A stretch of DNA of 64,000 nt from DATKPA01 sp051955985. Its GTDB lineage: Bacteria; Planctomycetota; Phycisphaerae; WQYP01. The stretch covers positions 1 to 64,000 of the forward strand of contig JBQCGD010000036.1 in NCBI GenBank assembly GCA_051955985.1, in the 5' to 3' direction. Positions within the stretch are counted from its first letter, which is position 1. Each line of letters starts with the position of its first letter. The translations under genes and the position numbers were made by a program. This document shows positions 1-8,653 of the stretch, piece after piece. The notes beneath the pieces are model-generated. The model searched no databases. It saw nothing but the letters and a program-made list of their open reading frames with translations, and was not told where the DNA came from.

Positions 1-1
1 G

Positions 2-697
2 GCGATCCTCGTGTCGGAGGTGATGCTGCACCAGACGCAGGTGCCGCGCGTCGCCGCCGTCTGGCCGGCGTTCATGGCGCGCTTCCCGACGCCCGAGGCG
101 ATGGCCCGTGTGACGCCGGGTGACGTGATCACCGCGTGGGACCGGCTCGGCTACCCCCGGCGTGCGCTGCGGCTGTGGGAGTCGGCCGTCGTCATCGCAC
201 GTGACGGATGGCCCGACGACCTCGCCGCGCTGCCCGGCGTCGGTCGCTACACCGCGAACGCGGTGCTGGCCCAGGCCGAGGACGCCGATCTCCCCGCCAT
301 CGAGACCAACGTGCGTCGCGTCCTGGAGCGGGTGCGCGGCGAGCGGCTCACGCCCAACGCCGCCGAGGCGGCGATGGCCGAGGTCGGCGCGCCGCTGCAC
401 GGGCGCGACCGGCTGCTCGCGCTCATGGACGTCGGCGCGCTCCTCTGCCGGCCGCGCGAGCCCCGGTGCGACGAGTGCCCGCTCGCGTCCCGTTGCGCGA
501 CGCGCGGACCGCTGGCCGGGGAGTCACGACCGCGCCAGCCGAAGTTCGAGGGCAGCTTCCGTCAGCGCCGGGGCCGCGTGATGGCGGCGCTTCGGGCCGG
601 CCCCGTGCCGGCGTCGACCCTCGACGGAGAGGCCCTCGCGTCGCTCACCGCCGACGGCCTCGCCGTCGTCACGCGAGGGACCGCGCATCTCCCCTAA
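2..697 (+). CDS. mutY: A/G-specific adenine glycosylase MutY, 5'-truncated by the window edge
   Basis: Base-excision repair glycosylase that removes adenine mispaired with 8-oxoguanine. The reading frame is open to the window edge; the family's SEVMLHQTQV segment sits at the very beginning, so roughly the first 30 residues lie outside. Visible: the catalytic-pocket Glu in SEVMLHQTQV, the helix-hairpin-helix LPGVGRYTANA (residues ~78-88), and a C-terminal iron-sulfur motif with spacing C-X6-C-X2-C-X5-C (residues ~146-162). The usual catalytic Asp of LDGNV is Glu here (AIETNVRRV). There is no room for the C-terminal NUDIX-like domain, as in short actinobacterial versions. Codon use (balanced G and C third positions) is unlike the following genes. 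It converges on trpG with 47 bp between stop codons. Family assignment is firm; whether it belongs to this chromosome is uncertain. Confidence 0.85.
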   Translation, partial: AILVSEVMLHQTQVPRVAAVWPAFMARFPTPEAMARVTPGDVITAWDRLGYPRRALRLWESAVVIARDGWPDDLAALPGVGRYTANAVLAQAEDADLPAIETNVRRVLERVRGERLTPNAAEAAMAEVGAPLHGRDRLLALMDVGALLCRPREPRCDECPLASRCATRGPLAGESRPRQPKFEGSFRQRRGRVMAALRAGPVPASTLDGEALASLTADGLAVVTRGTAHLP

Positions 698-744
698 GCG
701 GGGTCTCCGCGATTGTTGACTTTTCCGGCCCACAGCCAGATTTC

Positions 745-1338
745 TCAACAAAAGCGGGAGTTCGTGGCGGTCAGGGCGAGGAAGTTGCGGAGGAGGTCGT
801 GGCCCGAGTGGGTCAGGATCGACTCCGGGTGGAACTGCACGCCGACGATCGGCAGCTCGCGGTGGCGCAGGCCCATGACCAGACCGTCCTCGCTCTCGGC
901 GGTGACGGTCAGCACGTCGGGCACCGAGTCGCGCTCGACGATCAGAGAGTGGTAGCGGGTCGCGGTGAACGGCGTGGGCAGGCCTGCGAACAGCCCTTCG
1001 CCGTCGTGGCTGATCTCGGACGTCTTGCCGTGCATCACGCGCGGTGCCCGCACGACCTTGCCGCCGAAGAGCTGACCGATGCACTGGTGACCGAGGCAGA
1101 CGCCGAAGGTGGGGAGCTTGGGGCCGAAGTGGAGGAGGACTTCGTTGGAGATGCCGGCTTCTTTGGGGGAGCAGGGGCCGGGGGAGATGAGGATGTGGGT
1201 GGGTTTGAGGGATTCGATTTCGGCGATGGAGGTTTTGTCGTTGCGGAGGACGCGCATGGGGCGGTTGCGGTCGAGTTCGCCGATGCGTTGGACCAGGTTG
1301 TAGGTGAACGAGTCGTAGTTATCGATGATTACAATCAT
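745..1338 (-). CDS. trpG: Anthranilate/aminodeoxychorismate synthase glutamine amidotransferase subunit
   Basis: Class I glutamine amidotransferase subunit that delivers ammonia to anthranilate synthase (tryptophan) or aminodeoxychorismate synthase (folate). At 197 aa it has the normal length. It begins with the family signature IIDNYDSFTYNLVQ; the nucleophile Cys lies in GVCLGHQ (residue ~82) and the catalytic His-Glu pair in QFHPES (~170). The oxyanion segment ISPGPCSP is present. The partner subunit (trpE/pabB) is not in the window, so TrpG and PabA cannot be told apart; many bacteria use one subunit for both. The ATG has no clear Shine-Dalgarno. The next gene upstream on the same strand starts beyond 1379. 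Confidence 0.93.
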   Translation of the reverse strand: MIVIIDNYDSFTYNLVQRIGELDRNRPMRVLRNDKTSIAEIESLKPTHILISPGPCSPKEAGISNEVLLHFGPKLPTFGVCLGHQCIGQLFGGKVVRAPRVMHGKTSEISHDGEGLFAGLPTPFTATRYHSLIVERDSVPDVLTVTAESEDGLVMGLRHRELPIVGVQFHPESILTHSGHDLLRNFLALTATNSRFC

Positions 1339-1378
1339 GGGGGAAGTATAGCGGCTGGGGCCGGTTCAGTCGCTGAGC

Positions 1379-3052
1379 TCACCGGGCGTTGGCGGGCGAG
1401 GGGGTGAGGCCGCTGAGTTCGAGGAAGGGGTTCTGGGCCTGGGCGGCCTGTGCGGCGGCCTGGAAGTCCTTCATGTCGTTGGGCTGGTGGGTGATGAGGT
1501 ATTTGCCGTGGAGGGCGACGGCCTTGAGGGTGTAGGCGAGCCACTTTTCGGGGGAGCCTTCGGGGGCGACGGTGGCGATGGAGTCGGCGGTGGTGGCGGC
1601 GCTGTCGAAGTTGGAGAGGGCTTCGGTCTTGGCGGTGTCGGTATCCCTGTCGGCGGCTTCGGCACCGGTGTCTTTCGGGGTGCCGGCGGCGGCGTAGGCC
1701 TGGGACATGGCCTTGGCGGCGGTGGAACGGAGCTGGCCGACGATGTAGGCGATGAGGTTGGTGCGGCCGGCTTCATCCTTGGCGGCGACCTGGCCGAGGG
1801 TGAGGACGGCCTTGAGGTGGTTCTGGTTGGCCTTGCCCTTCATGAGGGGGTCGTCGGAGGGGAGGTTGAGGTCGCTGAGCTTGGAAATGAACTTGCCTTC
1901 GGACTGGGCCGCCGAGGCGTAGGACTGGGCGGCGGCGCTGGAGGCCGAGGCGGCCTTGGTGATGTCGCCCTTGATGCTGTCGGCGAGTTCGGTGAAGGCC
2001 TTGTACTTGGCGTCGAGGCCGTTGTCGCCGCCGAGGAGCTCCTTGGCCTGGTCGTGGAGGTTCTTGGCCTGCTGGTTGGCGTTCTGGACGCGCATGTCGC
2101 TCTGCTTGTTGCCGGAGGTGGCGGAGGTGAGCTGGGACTGGGCGTCGGCTTCCTGGATCTTGGCCATCTGGAGCTTGGCCATCGCTTCGTCGAGGGAGGG
2201 CTGGAGGTTGGCGGCCTGTTCGGAGAGTTCGTCGGCCTGCTTGCGGTCATCCATGGCCTTGCGTGCGGCGTCGATGGAGGCGGTGCCTTTCATGCCTTCG
2301 GAAGCGGCGAAGGCGGCGTCGGTATCGGAGTAGATCTTCGAGGCCTGCTGCTGCTTATCCTTCATCTGGTTCTGGATGTCGTCGACGGCTTTCTGGGCCT
2401 GGTCGGCGGCGGATTTGCGTTGATCGAGCGTGGATTGAAGCTTGGAGAGGTCGGCGGGCTGATCGCCCTTGGCGAGGGTTTCGTGGGCGCCGGCCTGGGC
2501 GCCGAGGAGGTTGACGTAGAGGGCCGTGGACTGGAGCTGGGTCACTTGCTCGGTGAGCTCGAGGAGTTTCTGCTGGGCGTCGGAGAGGTGGAGGCGTGCG
2601 GTGGCGAGCTGGGTGGCGCCAAGCTGGGCCTGCACGCTGGATTTCATGGCGGGCTCGGTGAACTCGGAGGAGTCGGCGGATTTTTTGAGGATTTCGGCGG
2701 CGGTGTCGAGATCGGCGGCGACGGATTTCTGGTCGAGGTATTGTTTCCAGACGCCGTGCTGATTTTCCTTGTCGTTCTTGATGGCGCTGGCGACGGACTG
2801 GCGGGTTTGTTCGATTTCGGAGGGGTCTTTGCCTTTGAGCTGGGCGGCGAAGTCGGGTTTGAGGCGGGGTTCGCCGGCGGAGGCGGTGACGCGGGCGGCG
2901 CGGTCCGAGGCGACGGAGGCGTTTTCGGAGGCTTCGCCGGGGCCAGAACGGTTGCAGCCGGCGAGGGAGAGGGCGGCGGCGATTGAGGCGGCGATGGCGG
3001 CGTGGACGAGACGATTGGCCATCACAGACGCTTTGCGTTTTGAAGTCACCAC
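1379..3052 (-). CDS. Putative coiled-coil lipoprotein
   Basis: Exported protein of about 557 aa, function unknown. A short basic N-terminus is followed by a hydrophobic stretch ending in the lipobox LSLAGC, so it should be a lipid-anchored envelope protein. The mature part is rich in Ala, Gln, Lys and Asp, with long heptad-like stretches (roughly residues 130-390) that look like coiled coil; the last ~120 residues look helical and TPR-like. Start: a GTG at 3052 (or the adjacent one at 3049) follows AAGGAG by 5 or 8 nt; an ATG at 3022 is the alternative. A promoter sits upstream at 3158-3186. The family is not recognised. Confidence 0.75.
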   Translation of the reverse strand: MVTSKRKASVMANRLVHAAIAASIAAALSLAGCNRSGPGEASENASVASDRAARVTASAGEPRLKPDFAAQLKGKDPSEIEQTRQSVASAIKNDKENQHGVWKQYLDQKSVAADLDTAAEILKKSADSSEFTEPAMKSSVQAQLGATQLATARLHLSDAQQKLLELTEQVTQLQSTALYVNLLGAQAGAHETLAKGDQPADLSKLQSTLDQRKSAADQAQKAVDDIQNQMKDKQQQASKIYSDTDAAFAASEGMKGTASIDAARKAMDDRKQADELSEQAANLQPSLDEAMAKLQMAKIQEADAQSQLTSATSGNKQSDMRVQNANQQAKNLHDQAKELLGGDNGLDAKYKAFTELADSIKGDITKAASASSAAAQSYASAAQSEGKFISKLSDLNLPSDDPLMKGKANQNHLKAVLTLGQVAAKDEAGRTNLIAYIVGQLRSTAAKAMSQAYAAAGTPKDTGAEAADRDTDTAKTEALSNFDSAATTADSIATVAPEGSPEKWLAYTLKAVALHGKYLITHQPNDMKDFQAAAQAAQAQNPFLELSGLTPSPANAR

Positions 3053-3157
3053 AGCCGCTCCTTTTCCGTGAGGGCGCACGAGCACCCGTAAGCCACCAAC
3101 GCCAGCGGAGGATCAGAAGGGAATGGGGAGAGTCCTCCGGACACTAACATCATGGGT

Positions 3158-3186
3158 TATGTACCAGTTAAGGCAGAATTGGTCAA
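3158..3186 (-). promoter_or_regulatory. Sigma70-type promoter for the coiled-coil lipoprotein gene
   Basis: On the minus strand, TTGACC and TACATA are separated by 17 bp, about 105 bp upstream of the lipoprotein start. Motif match only; no transcript evidence. Confidence 0.5.
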
Positions 3187-3264
3187 TATTCGAGTTTGGA
3201 CAAAGGAGGGGAGAAAAGGGGTCTGGGGTGTGGGGAATGGGGTCTGCGGCGGCGGGCGTGGGGC

Positions 3265-3295
3265 AAAAATCGGCCACCCGCGGGGAGGCCGCGGG
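3265..3295 (-). terminator. Rho-independent terminator of trxA
   Basis: Perfect 7-bp GC arms (3277-3283 and 3289-3295) with a 5-nt loop. On the minus strand a short T tract follows (complement of the A run at 3265-3269). It lies just past the trxA stop codon. Confidence 0.6.
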
Positions 3296-3326
3296 CGGGT
3301 TGAGGGGGATCCTTGGCGGGCTCCCG

Positions 3327-3671
3327 TCAGGCGGTGGGGGCGCCGATGGCGGAGTCGAGGACGGTTTTGAACTCGCGTTTGGGGCGGAGGCCGGAGAGTT
3401 TTTGGACGATTTGGCCCTTCTTGAAGACGATGACGGTGGGAATGGCGGAGATGGAGAATTTCATGGCGGTGTTGCGGTTGGCATCGGTATCGACCTTGCC
3501 GACCTTGATTTTGCCTTTGTATTCCTCGGCGAGTTCGTCGATGGTGGGGGCGAGCATGCGGCAGGGACCGCACCATTCGGCCCAGAAGTCCACCAGGACG
3601 GGGGTTTCGGAATTGAGGACTTCGGCATCGAAGTTGGCATCGGTGAATTGGACGACGTTCTGGCTTGCCAT
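3327..3671 (-). CDS. trxA: Thioredoxin
   Basis: Cytoplasmic protein-disulfide reductase of 114 aa, the standard length. The active site WCGPC is at residues ~34-38 within FWAEWCGPCRMLAP, and the cis-proline segment is ISAIPTVIVF. A Shine-Dalgarno AGGAG lies 6 nt before the ATG. It is monocistronic: its own promoter lies at 3735-3764 and a hairpin terminator at 3265-3295. No feature departs from an ordinary TrxA. Confidence 0.97.
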   Translation of the reverse strand: MASQNVVQFTDANFDAEVLNSETPVLVDFWAEWCGPCRMLAPTIDELAEEYKGKIKVGKVDTDANRNTAMKFSISAIPTVIVFKKGQIVQKLSGLRPKREFKTVLDSAIGAPTA

Positions 3672-3734
3672 GGTTGGCTCCTGTGTGGGCGCCGGGATGT
3701 TGTGGAAATCCCAGCAATTGGGAAATCTTGAAAA

Positions 3735-3764
3735 ATACTAGGGGTGCTGCGGGGGAACTGTCAA
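3735..3764 (-). promoter_or_regulatory. Sigma70-type promoter for trxA
   Basis: On the minus strand, a perfect TTGACA is followed after 18 bp by TAGTAT, with the ATG about 63 bp downstream. Confidence 0.55.
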
Positions 3765-4057
3765 TGCGTAGATAGACCGACCATTAGGAAAGGGGATGGA
3801 AATACCGAAGAGCAGGCACGGGTGGGGGGGGGAGGGGGAAAAATTTGCTTCCGCTGTGGTTGGAGGTATGTAGGTAAGTAAGCCCATTGGTTTCGTCGGG
3901 GGAATATTCACGTTGAAGTAACGGTTCCCATGTGGCGCTGGGATGGTCCCTTCGTCACGTGTTCCGAAGAAGGAGCACGGGTGAGTTGCTGTTCGCGCTG
4001 GTGCTCCACGACTTGTACCGCCGATTTCCCCTGTGGAAGGTGCGGGAAGGAGAGCTC
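3765..4057. other. Intergenic region between divergent trxA and the PEP-CTERM-like gene
   Basis: Divergent spacer with a purine-rich tract around 3830-3845 and no credible gene. The reading frame of the downstream gene is open upstream of its ATG at 4058 but lacks a signal-peptide-like start there. No clear promoter is seen for the + strand gene. Confidence 0.4.
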
Positions 4058-4810
4058 ATGAAGCGTAATTGTTGGGTACTTGCCGCGGTTGCGGCGATGC
4101 CGGGCGCGGCGATGCCGGCGCTGGCCAGTGACGTCGTGTTCAGCAACACGGCGGACAAGGGACAGTACATCGATCAGCAGACCGGGAACAATTATTATTA
4201 CATTGGGGACCAGGCAACGCTGACGCATGGCGGCCAGCTTGGGACGATCTCGGTGGATTTCTTCACGACGTATTACGATGGGACCGGCGCGGCGGGGCCG
4301 GCGTTCGACTACACGCCGAACCTGGTGCTGGACGTGTATGGTTCCACCGCGGACGCGCAGGCGAACACGAACCTGCTCGGCAGCGTGCTGGTGAACAATG
4401 TGACGTTCCACAACGACGGGATCATCGCCTCGGGGCGGAGCTACAATGTGGAAGATGAGCACTATGTGATGTTTGATTTCACGTCGCAGAACATCACCGT
4501 GCCGTCAACGATCGTTTTCGCCTACCATGACAACGGCGCGTTGGACAGCAACGGGTCGGTGACCGGCGAGAACGAGCTTTCGGTGGGGCTGACGACCGAT
4601 CCGGCGACGGTGGGGTCGAACCCGACGAACTATTTCATCACGTATCCCAATTCGGCGGCGACGGATGTGCTGACGATCCAGACGTTCGCCAACATCAAGG
4701 CGGAGGTGACGGTGGTCCCGTTGCCGGCGTCGTTGTGGTCGGGGCTGGCGCTGCTGGCGGGTATTGCGCTGGTGGGCGGGGCGAAGCAGTTGCGCCGGGT
4801 GCCGGCGTAA
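4058..4810 (+). CDS. Exported protein with VPLPA/PEP-CTERM-like sorting tail
   Basis: Protein of 250 aa. It has an N-terminal signal peptide ending near ALAS (residues 1-24), a Tyr/Asn/Thr-rich beta-type body, and a C-terminal tripartite tail: VPLPAS, a hydrophobic helix (residues ~222-242), then basic residues (KQLRR). This is the layout of PEP-CTERM/VPLPA-CTERM signals recognised by exosortase-type enzymes, so it is probably a surface or extracellular protein (inference). The body is unassigned. Start: the ATG at 4058 follows GGAGAG closely and opens the signal peptide; the frame upstream is open but not signal-like. A strong terminator follows at 4838. No exosortase gene is present in the window. 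Confidence 0.85.
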   Translation: MKRNCWVLAAVAAMPGAAMPALASDVVFSNTADKGQYIDQQTGNNYYYIGDQATLTHGGQLGTISVDFFTTYYDGTGAAGPAFDYTPNLVLDVYGSTADAQANTNLLGSVLVNNVTFHNDGIIASGRSYNVEDEHYVMFDFTSQNITVPSTIVFAYHDNGALDSNGSVTGENELSVGLTTDPATVGSNPTNYFITYPNSAATDVLTIQTFANIKAEVTVVPLPASLWSGLALLAGIALVGGAKQLRRVPA

Positions 4811-4837
4811 GGGACGGGGATTCTTCTGGATTGTGTG

Positions 4838-4876
4838 ATTGCCCGGCGTCTTTTGTGGCGCCGGGCAATTTTTTTG
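4838..4876 (+). terminator. Rho-independent terminator
   Basis: Perfect 11-bp arms (4838-4848 and 4859-4869) with a 10-nt loop, followed by a T run. It lies 27 bp after the stop of the PEP-CTERM-like gene. Confidence 0.85.
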
Positions 4877-5079
4877 TTTGGGGTTGGGGGCGTTCAGGAG
4901 GTCGGGGGTGCAACGTGTTGTGTGCACGGTCCGCGACGAAGCAAGCGGTGGGCGGGGTCCGCGTGTTGTGCGGGACATTGTTCAGGTGACGATCAATGAC
5001 GGTGAAGCGCTGCGGCTGGGGTGCGGGGAGGCGGGGCGATATTGAAGCAGGGGGCGCTAGAATGGGGTGGAGGTGTTTT

Positions 5080-5499
5080 ATGGCGACGCGGATTCGGCAG
5101 TTGTCGGAGGAAGAGGTGGGGCGGTTGGGGACGGATGTGTTTCAGATGTTTCCGGTGTCGAAGACGTTTGGGGCGGTGTTTATGGCGGAGACGGAAGGGG
5201 AGGTGTCGGGCGGGGCGGCGGTGAGCTATGTGGGGTCGGAGGCGGAGAAGGGGGTGCTGCATATTGATCATTTTGTGGTGATGCCGGCGTTTCGGGGGCA
5301 TGGGCTGGGGGGGCGGTTGATGAAGGTGATCCTGGACCACGCGAAGGCGCTGTCGATACGGACGGTGCGGGCGGACATTCCGGGGTGGTGTCCGGAGTGG
5401 CGGGCGTTTTATGCGCGGTTCGGGTTTGTGTTCATGGACCCGACGACGGCGAATTCGACGGCGGACGAGACGCCGGTGGAGTTGCGGCTGGACGCGTGA
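5080..5499 (+). CDS. GNAT-family N-acetyltransferase
   Basis: Single-domain GCN5-related acetyltransferase of 139 aa; it transfers an acetyl group from acetyl-CoA to an unknown amine. The acetyl-CoA-binding motif A is visible as HFVVMPAFRGHGLGGRLM (residues ~65-82), followed by the C-terminal FYARFGFVF motif. Start: an in-frame ATG at 5080 is preceded by GGAGG at a 6-nt spacing, which makes it a better start than the ATG at 4996. It lies about 100 bp upstream of xylA with no evident link. Confidence 0.85.
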   Translation: MATRIRQLSEEEVGRLGTDVFQMFPVSKTFGAVFMAETEGEVSGGAAVSYVGSEAEKGVLHIDHFVVMPAFRGHGLGGRLMKVILDHAKALSIRTVRADIPGWCPEWRAFYARFGFVFMDPTTANSTADETPVELRLDA

Positions 5500-5605
5500 A
5501 TGTCAGCCTTTCGTACAAGGCCAAAGTTAAAAATCATCCTTCGGGAAGTTGCAAGGCGGGCGATGTGCGCTGATCATCGTGGCCTCTCTTTATGAAGGAG
5601 TGGCC

Positions 5606-6775
5606 ATGGCCAAGTACGCGCCGACGAAGAATGAGAAGTTTACGTTTGGGTTGTGGACCGTGGGGAACATCGGGCGGGATCCGTTCGGCGGGCCGGTGCG
5701 GGAGCAGTTGTCGCCGATGGAGATCTGCGATCTGCTGGGCGATGTGGGCGGGGTGTATGGAGTGAACTTTCATGACAACGACCTCGTGCCGATCGATGCG
5801 TCGCCGGCGAAGAAGGCGCAGATTGTGAAGGATTTCAAGAAGGCGCTGAAGGACAATGGCCTGCAGGTGCCGATGGCGACGACGAATCTTTTCGGCGATC
5901 CGATTTTCAAGGACGGGGCGTTCACATCGGGCGATGCGAAGGTGCGGGCGTATGCGATCCAGAAGACGATGGCGGCGATGGATTTGGGGGCGGAGTTCGG
6001 GGCGCAGACGTATGTGTTCTGGGGCGGTCGCGAGGGGGCGGAATCGGATGCGGGGAAGGACCCGGTCGATGGGATGAAGCGGTTCCGCGAGGCGCTCAAT
6101 TTCCTGTGCGAATACAACATGCACATGAATTACGGGTACAAGTTTGCGCTGGAGGCGAAGCCGAACGAGCCACGGGGGCATATTTACCTGGCGACGACGG
6201 GGAATTGCCTGGGGTTCATTGAGACGCTGGATTATCCGGAGATGGTGGGGGTGAATCCGGAGGTGGCGCACGAGGCGATCGCGGGGTTGAATTTTACGCA
6301 TCACGTGGCGCAGGCGCTGGATGCGGGGAAGCTGTTTCATATTGATTTGAACGACCAGGTGCCGGGGCGGTATGACCAGGATTTCCGTTTTGGTGCGGCG
6401 GACATCAAGCAGGCGTTTTTCCTGGTGAAGCTGCTGACGGACCATGGGTACAACGGGTCGCTGCATTTTGATGCGCATGCGTACCGGACGGAGGATTATG
6501 ACGGGGTGAAGGAGTTCGCGCGGGGCTGCATCCGGACGTACATGATCTTGAAGGAGAAGGCGGCGCAGTGGAACAAGGATCGGGAGATCCAGTCGCTGCG
6601 GAAGGAGATTAATGTGGGGGATGCGGGGCTGGAGAAGATCACCAGCGGGTTTTCGGAAGGCGGGATGAACCAGTTGAAGAAGATGAAGTTTGACCGGAAG
6701 AAGCTGGGGGCGAAGGGGCTGCCGTACGAGCGGCTGGATCAGTTGACGATGGAGATCCTGATGGGCGTGCGGTGA
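5606..6775 (+). CDS. xylA: Xylose isomerase (class I, actinobacterial type)
   Basis: Interconverts D-xylose and D-xylulose (also glucose and fructose) in the cytoplasm using two divalent metals. At 389 aa it matches the short class I enzymes. Landmarks: NFHDND (catalytic His, residue ~52), VFWGGREG, EAKPNEPRGH (metal-binding Glu and Lys, ~180), NPEVAHE (~215), HIDLND (~248-253) and FDAHAYR near residue 290. Shine-Dalgarno AAGGAG lies 5 nt before the ATG. It is followed after 90 bp by a GH43 lipoprotein gene, suggesting xyloside breakdown and entry of xylose into metabolism. No xylulokinase gene is in the window. Confidence 0.96.
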   Translation: MAKYAPTKNEKFTFGLWTVGNIGRDPFGGPVREQLSPMEICDLLGDVGGVYGVNFHDNDLVPIDASPAKKAQIVKDFKKALKDNGLQVPMATTNLFGDPIFKDGAFTSGDAKVRAYAIQKTMAAMDLGAEFGAQTYVFWGGREGAESDAGKDPVDGMKRFREALNFLCEYNMHMNYGYKFALEAKPNEPRGHIYLATTGNCLGFIETLDYPEMVGVNPEVAHEAIAGLNFTHHVAQALDAGKLFHIDLNDQVPGRYDQDFRFGAADIKQAFFLVKLLTDHGYNGSLHFDAHAYRTEDYDGVKEFARGCIRTYMILKEKAAQWNKDREIQSLRKEINVGDAGLEKITSGFSEGGMNQLKKMKFDRKKLGAKGLPYERLDQLTMEILMGVR

Positions 6776-6782
6776 AGGGCGC

Positions 6783-6810
6783 GCGAAACGCAAAACTTAA
6801 AACGCAAAAC
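6783..6810. repeat. Heptad tandem repeat array (4 units, GCAAAAC type)
   Basis: Four consecutive 7-bp units in the xylA-GH43 spacer with consensus GCAAAAC and a few substitutions. It is one of several period-7 arrays in this window. Confidence 0.6.
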
Positions 6811-6865
6811 CTTGGTTGGAGGGCGGGGGTGTTGTGGGCACGTGTTTTTGATCAGGTGAACTGTG

Positions 6866-8653
6866 ATGAAGTCGCTTCTGGTGTTGTTGATCACGTCGAT
6901 GGGGGCGGGGCTGATGGCGGGGTGTGCGACGACGAGGCATGAAGCGCAGGGGACGGAGGGATCAACAGGGGCGGTGTATTCGCCGGACCTGGGGAATGGG
7001 AAATACAAGAACCCGATCATTTTTGCTGATTATTCGGATCCGGATGTCATTCGCGTCGGCAGTGATTTTTATCTGACCGCATCGTCGTTCACGTGTTTTC
7101 CCGGGCTGCCGATTCTGCATTCGAAGGACCTGGTGAACTGGACGATCATCGGGCATGCGATCACGAAGTACCCGCTCAAGGGGTTTGAGATGCATGTGAA
7201 TGGGGACGGGGTGTGGGCGCCGGCGATCCGGTATCACAACGGCGAGTTCTACATTTATTTTGCGGATCCGGACAATGGCGTGTTCATGACGAAGACGCGC
7301 GATCCGGGCGGGACGTGGGCGCCGCTGGTGCAGGTGCATGCGGGCGGGAAGGGGTGGATTGATACGTGTCCGTTCTGGGATGACGACGGACAAGCGTATT
7401 TGATCCATGCGTTTGCGGGGTCGCGGTCGGGCGGGTTGAAGAACATCCTGCACATTTGCCGGATGTCGGCGGACGGGACGCACACGCTGGACGAGGGGCG
7501 GCTGGTGCTCGACGGCGAGAAGTTCAAGTTTTCGACGATCGAGGGGCCGAAGCTTTATAAGCGGGAGGGGTGGTATTACATCTTTTGTCCGGGCGGTGGG
7601 GTGTCGACGGGGTACCAGGTGGTGGCGCGGTCGCGGAATATTTTCGGGCCGTACGAGGCGCGGATTGTGATGAAGCAGGGGAAGACGCCGGTGAACGGGC
7701 CGCACCAGGGGGCCTGGGTGACGACTTCAGACGGGGCGAACGCGCAGGATTGGTTTGTGCATTTTCAGGATGACGGGGGGTTCGGGCGGATCACGCATCT
7801 GCAGCCGATGGCGTGGCACGATGGGTGGCCGGTGATTGGGCGGCCGCTGGCGGATGATCCGACATGCGGGCAGCCGGTGATGGAGTGGAAGAAGCCGGAG
7901 GTGGGGCGGGAGTATCCGGTGGCGGTGCCGCAGACGTCGGATGAATTCGACGGGGCGGAGATGGGGCCGCAGTGGCAGTGGTTTGGGAATTATGCGGACG
8001 ACTGGGCGGCGGTGGAGGGGGGGCATTTGAAATTGCGGGCGGTGTCGGTGTTCAGCAGCCCCGTAACGCTCTTCCAGCGGGCGAACCTGCTGACGCAGAA
8101 GACGCCGGCGGATCGGTTCACGGTGACGACGCGGCTGGATGCATCGCACCTGGGGTCGGGGGATTCGACGGGATTGCTGCTCACGGGGCTGGGGACGGCG
8201 GCGCTGCAGGTGGAGAATCGCGGGGGCGCGTTGCGGGTGGTGCGCACGACGGCACAGCCGCCGAAGAAACCGAAGTCGCCCAAGGCGGCCGCCCCCCAGC
8301 CGGCGTTGACGCAGCCGGGGACGAAGGCGGCGGAGTCGACGGTGAATCCGAAATTTTCGATTCCGCCGGAGCCGGATGTTGAGGAAGCGTCGCGTTCGCT
8401 TTCCGGGCCGGTGGTGTATTTGCGGCTGCAGGTGCATCCGTCCGGGCCTCCGGGCGACTCGCGGAAGTTGCCGAAGGCCGTGGCGGAGACGAGCTTTTCC
8501 ACCGATGGCGAGCACTTCACGAAGCTCGGCAAGGCCTTCGCCGTGGCCCAGAACGGATGGATCGGCGCGAAGCTGGGGTTGTTCTGCAACGCCCCTGCGG
8601 AAAGCGATTCGCGCGGCTTCGCGGACTTCGACTATTTCCGATTCAGCCGCTGA
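6866..8653 (+). CDS. GH43-family glycoside hydrolase lipoprotein (beta-xylosidase/arabinofuranosidase-like)
   Basis: Predicted lipid-anchored glycosidase of 595 aa. A signal peptide ends in the lipobox LMAGC (residues ~16-20). The five-bladed propeller domain (~45-340) opens with the GH43 catalytic-base segment FADYSDPDVIRVG and continues with VWAPAIRYHNGEFYIYFA; the acid Glu is probably in STIEGPKLY (~215). The C-terminal half (~365-595) resembles the beta-sandwich domain of GH43 xylosidases and contains a Pro/Lys/Ala-rich insertion at about 455-515. Start: the ATG at 6866 follows AGGTGA. Placement behind xylA points to xylo-oligosaccharide use; the exact substrate cannot be read from sequence. 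Confidence 0.9.
   Translation: MKSLLVLLITSMGAGLMAGCATTRHEAQGTEGSTGAVYSPDLGNGKYKNPIIFADYSDPDVIRVGSDFYLTASSFTCFPGLPILHSKDLVNWTIIGHAITKYPLKGFEMHVNGDGVWAPAIRYHNGEFYIYFADPDNGVFMTKTRDPGGTWAPLVQVHAGGKGWIDTCPFWDDDGQAYLIHAFAGSRSGGLKNILHICRMSADGTHTLDEGRLVLDGEKFKFSTIEGPKLYKREGWYYIFCPGGGVSTGYQVVARSRNIFGPYEARIVMKQGKTPVNGPHQGAWVTTSDGANAQDWFVHFQDDGGFGRITHLQPMAWHDGWPVIGRPLADDPTCGQPVMEWKKPEVGREYPVAVPQTSDEFDGAEMGPQWQWFGNYADDWAAVEGGHLKLRAVSVFSSPVTLFQRANLLTQKTPADRFTVTTRLDASHLGSGDSTGLLLTGLGTAALQVENRGGALRVVRTTAQPPKKPKSPKAAAPQPALTQPGTKAAESTVNPKFSIPPEPDVEEASRSLSGPVVYLRLQVHPSGPPGDSRKLPKAVAETSFSTDGEHFTKLGKAFAVAQNGWIGAKLGLFCNAPAESDSRGFADFDYFRFSR

Noticed and set aside
1487..2986. Gly/Val-rich open frame on +
   Set aside because: Mirror of the coiled-coil lipoprotein gene, which has a lipobox, promoter and ribosome site.
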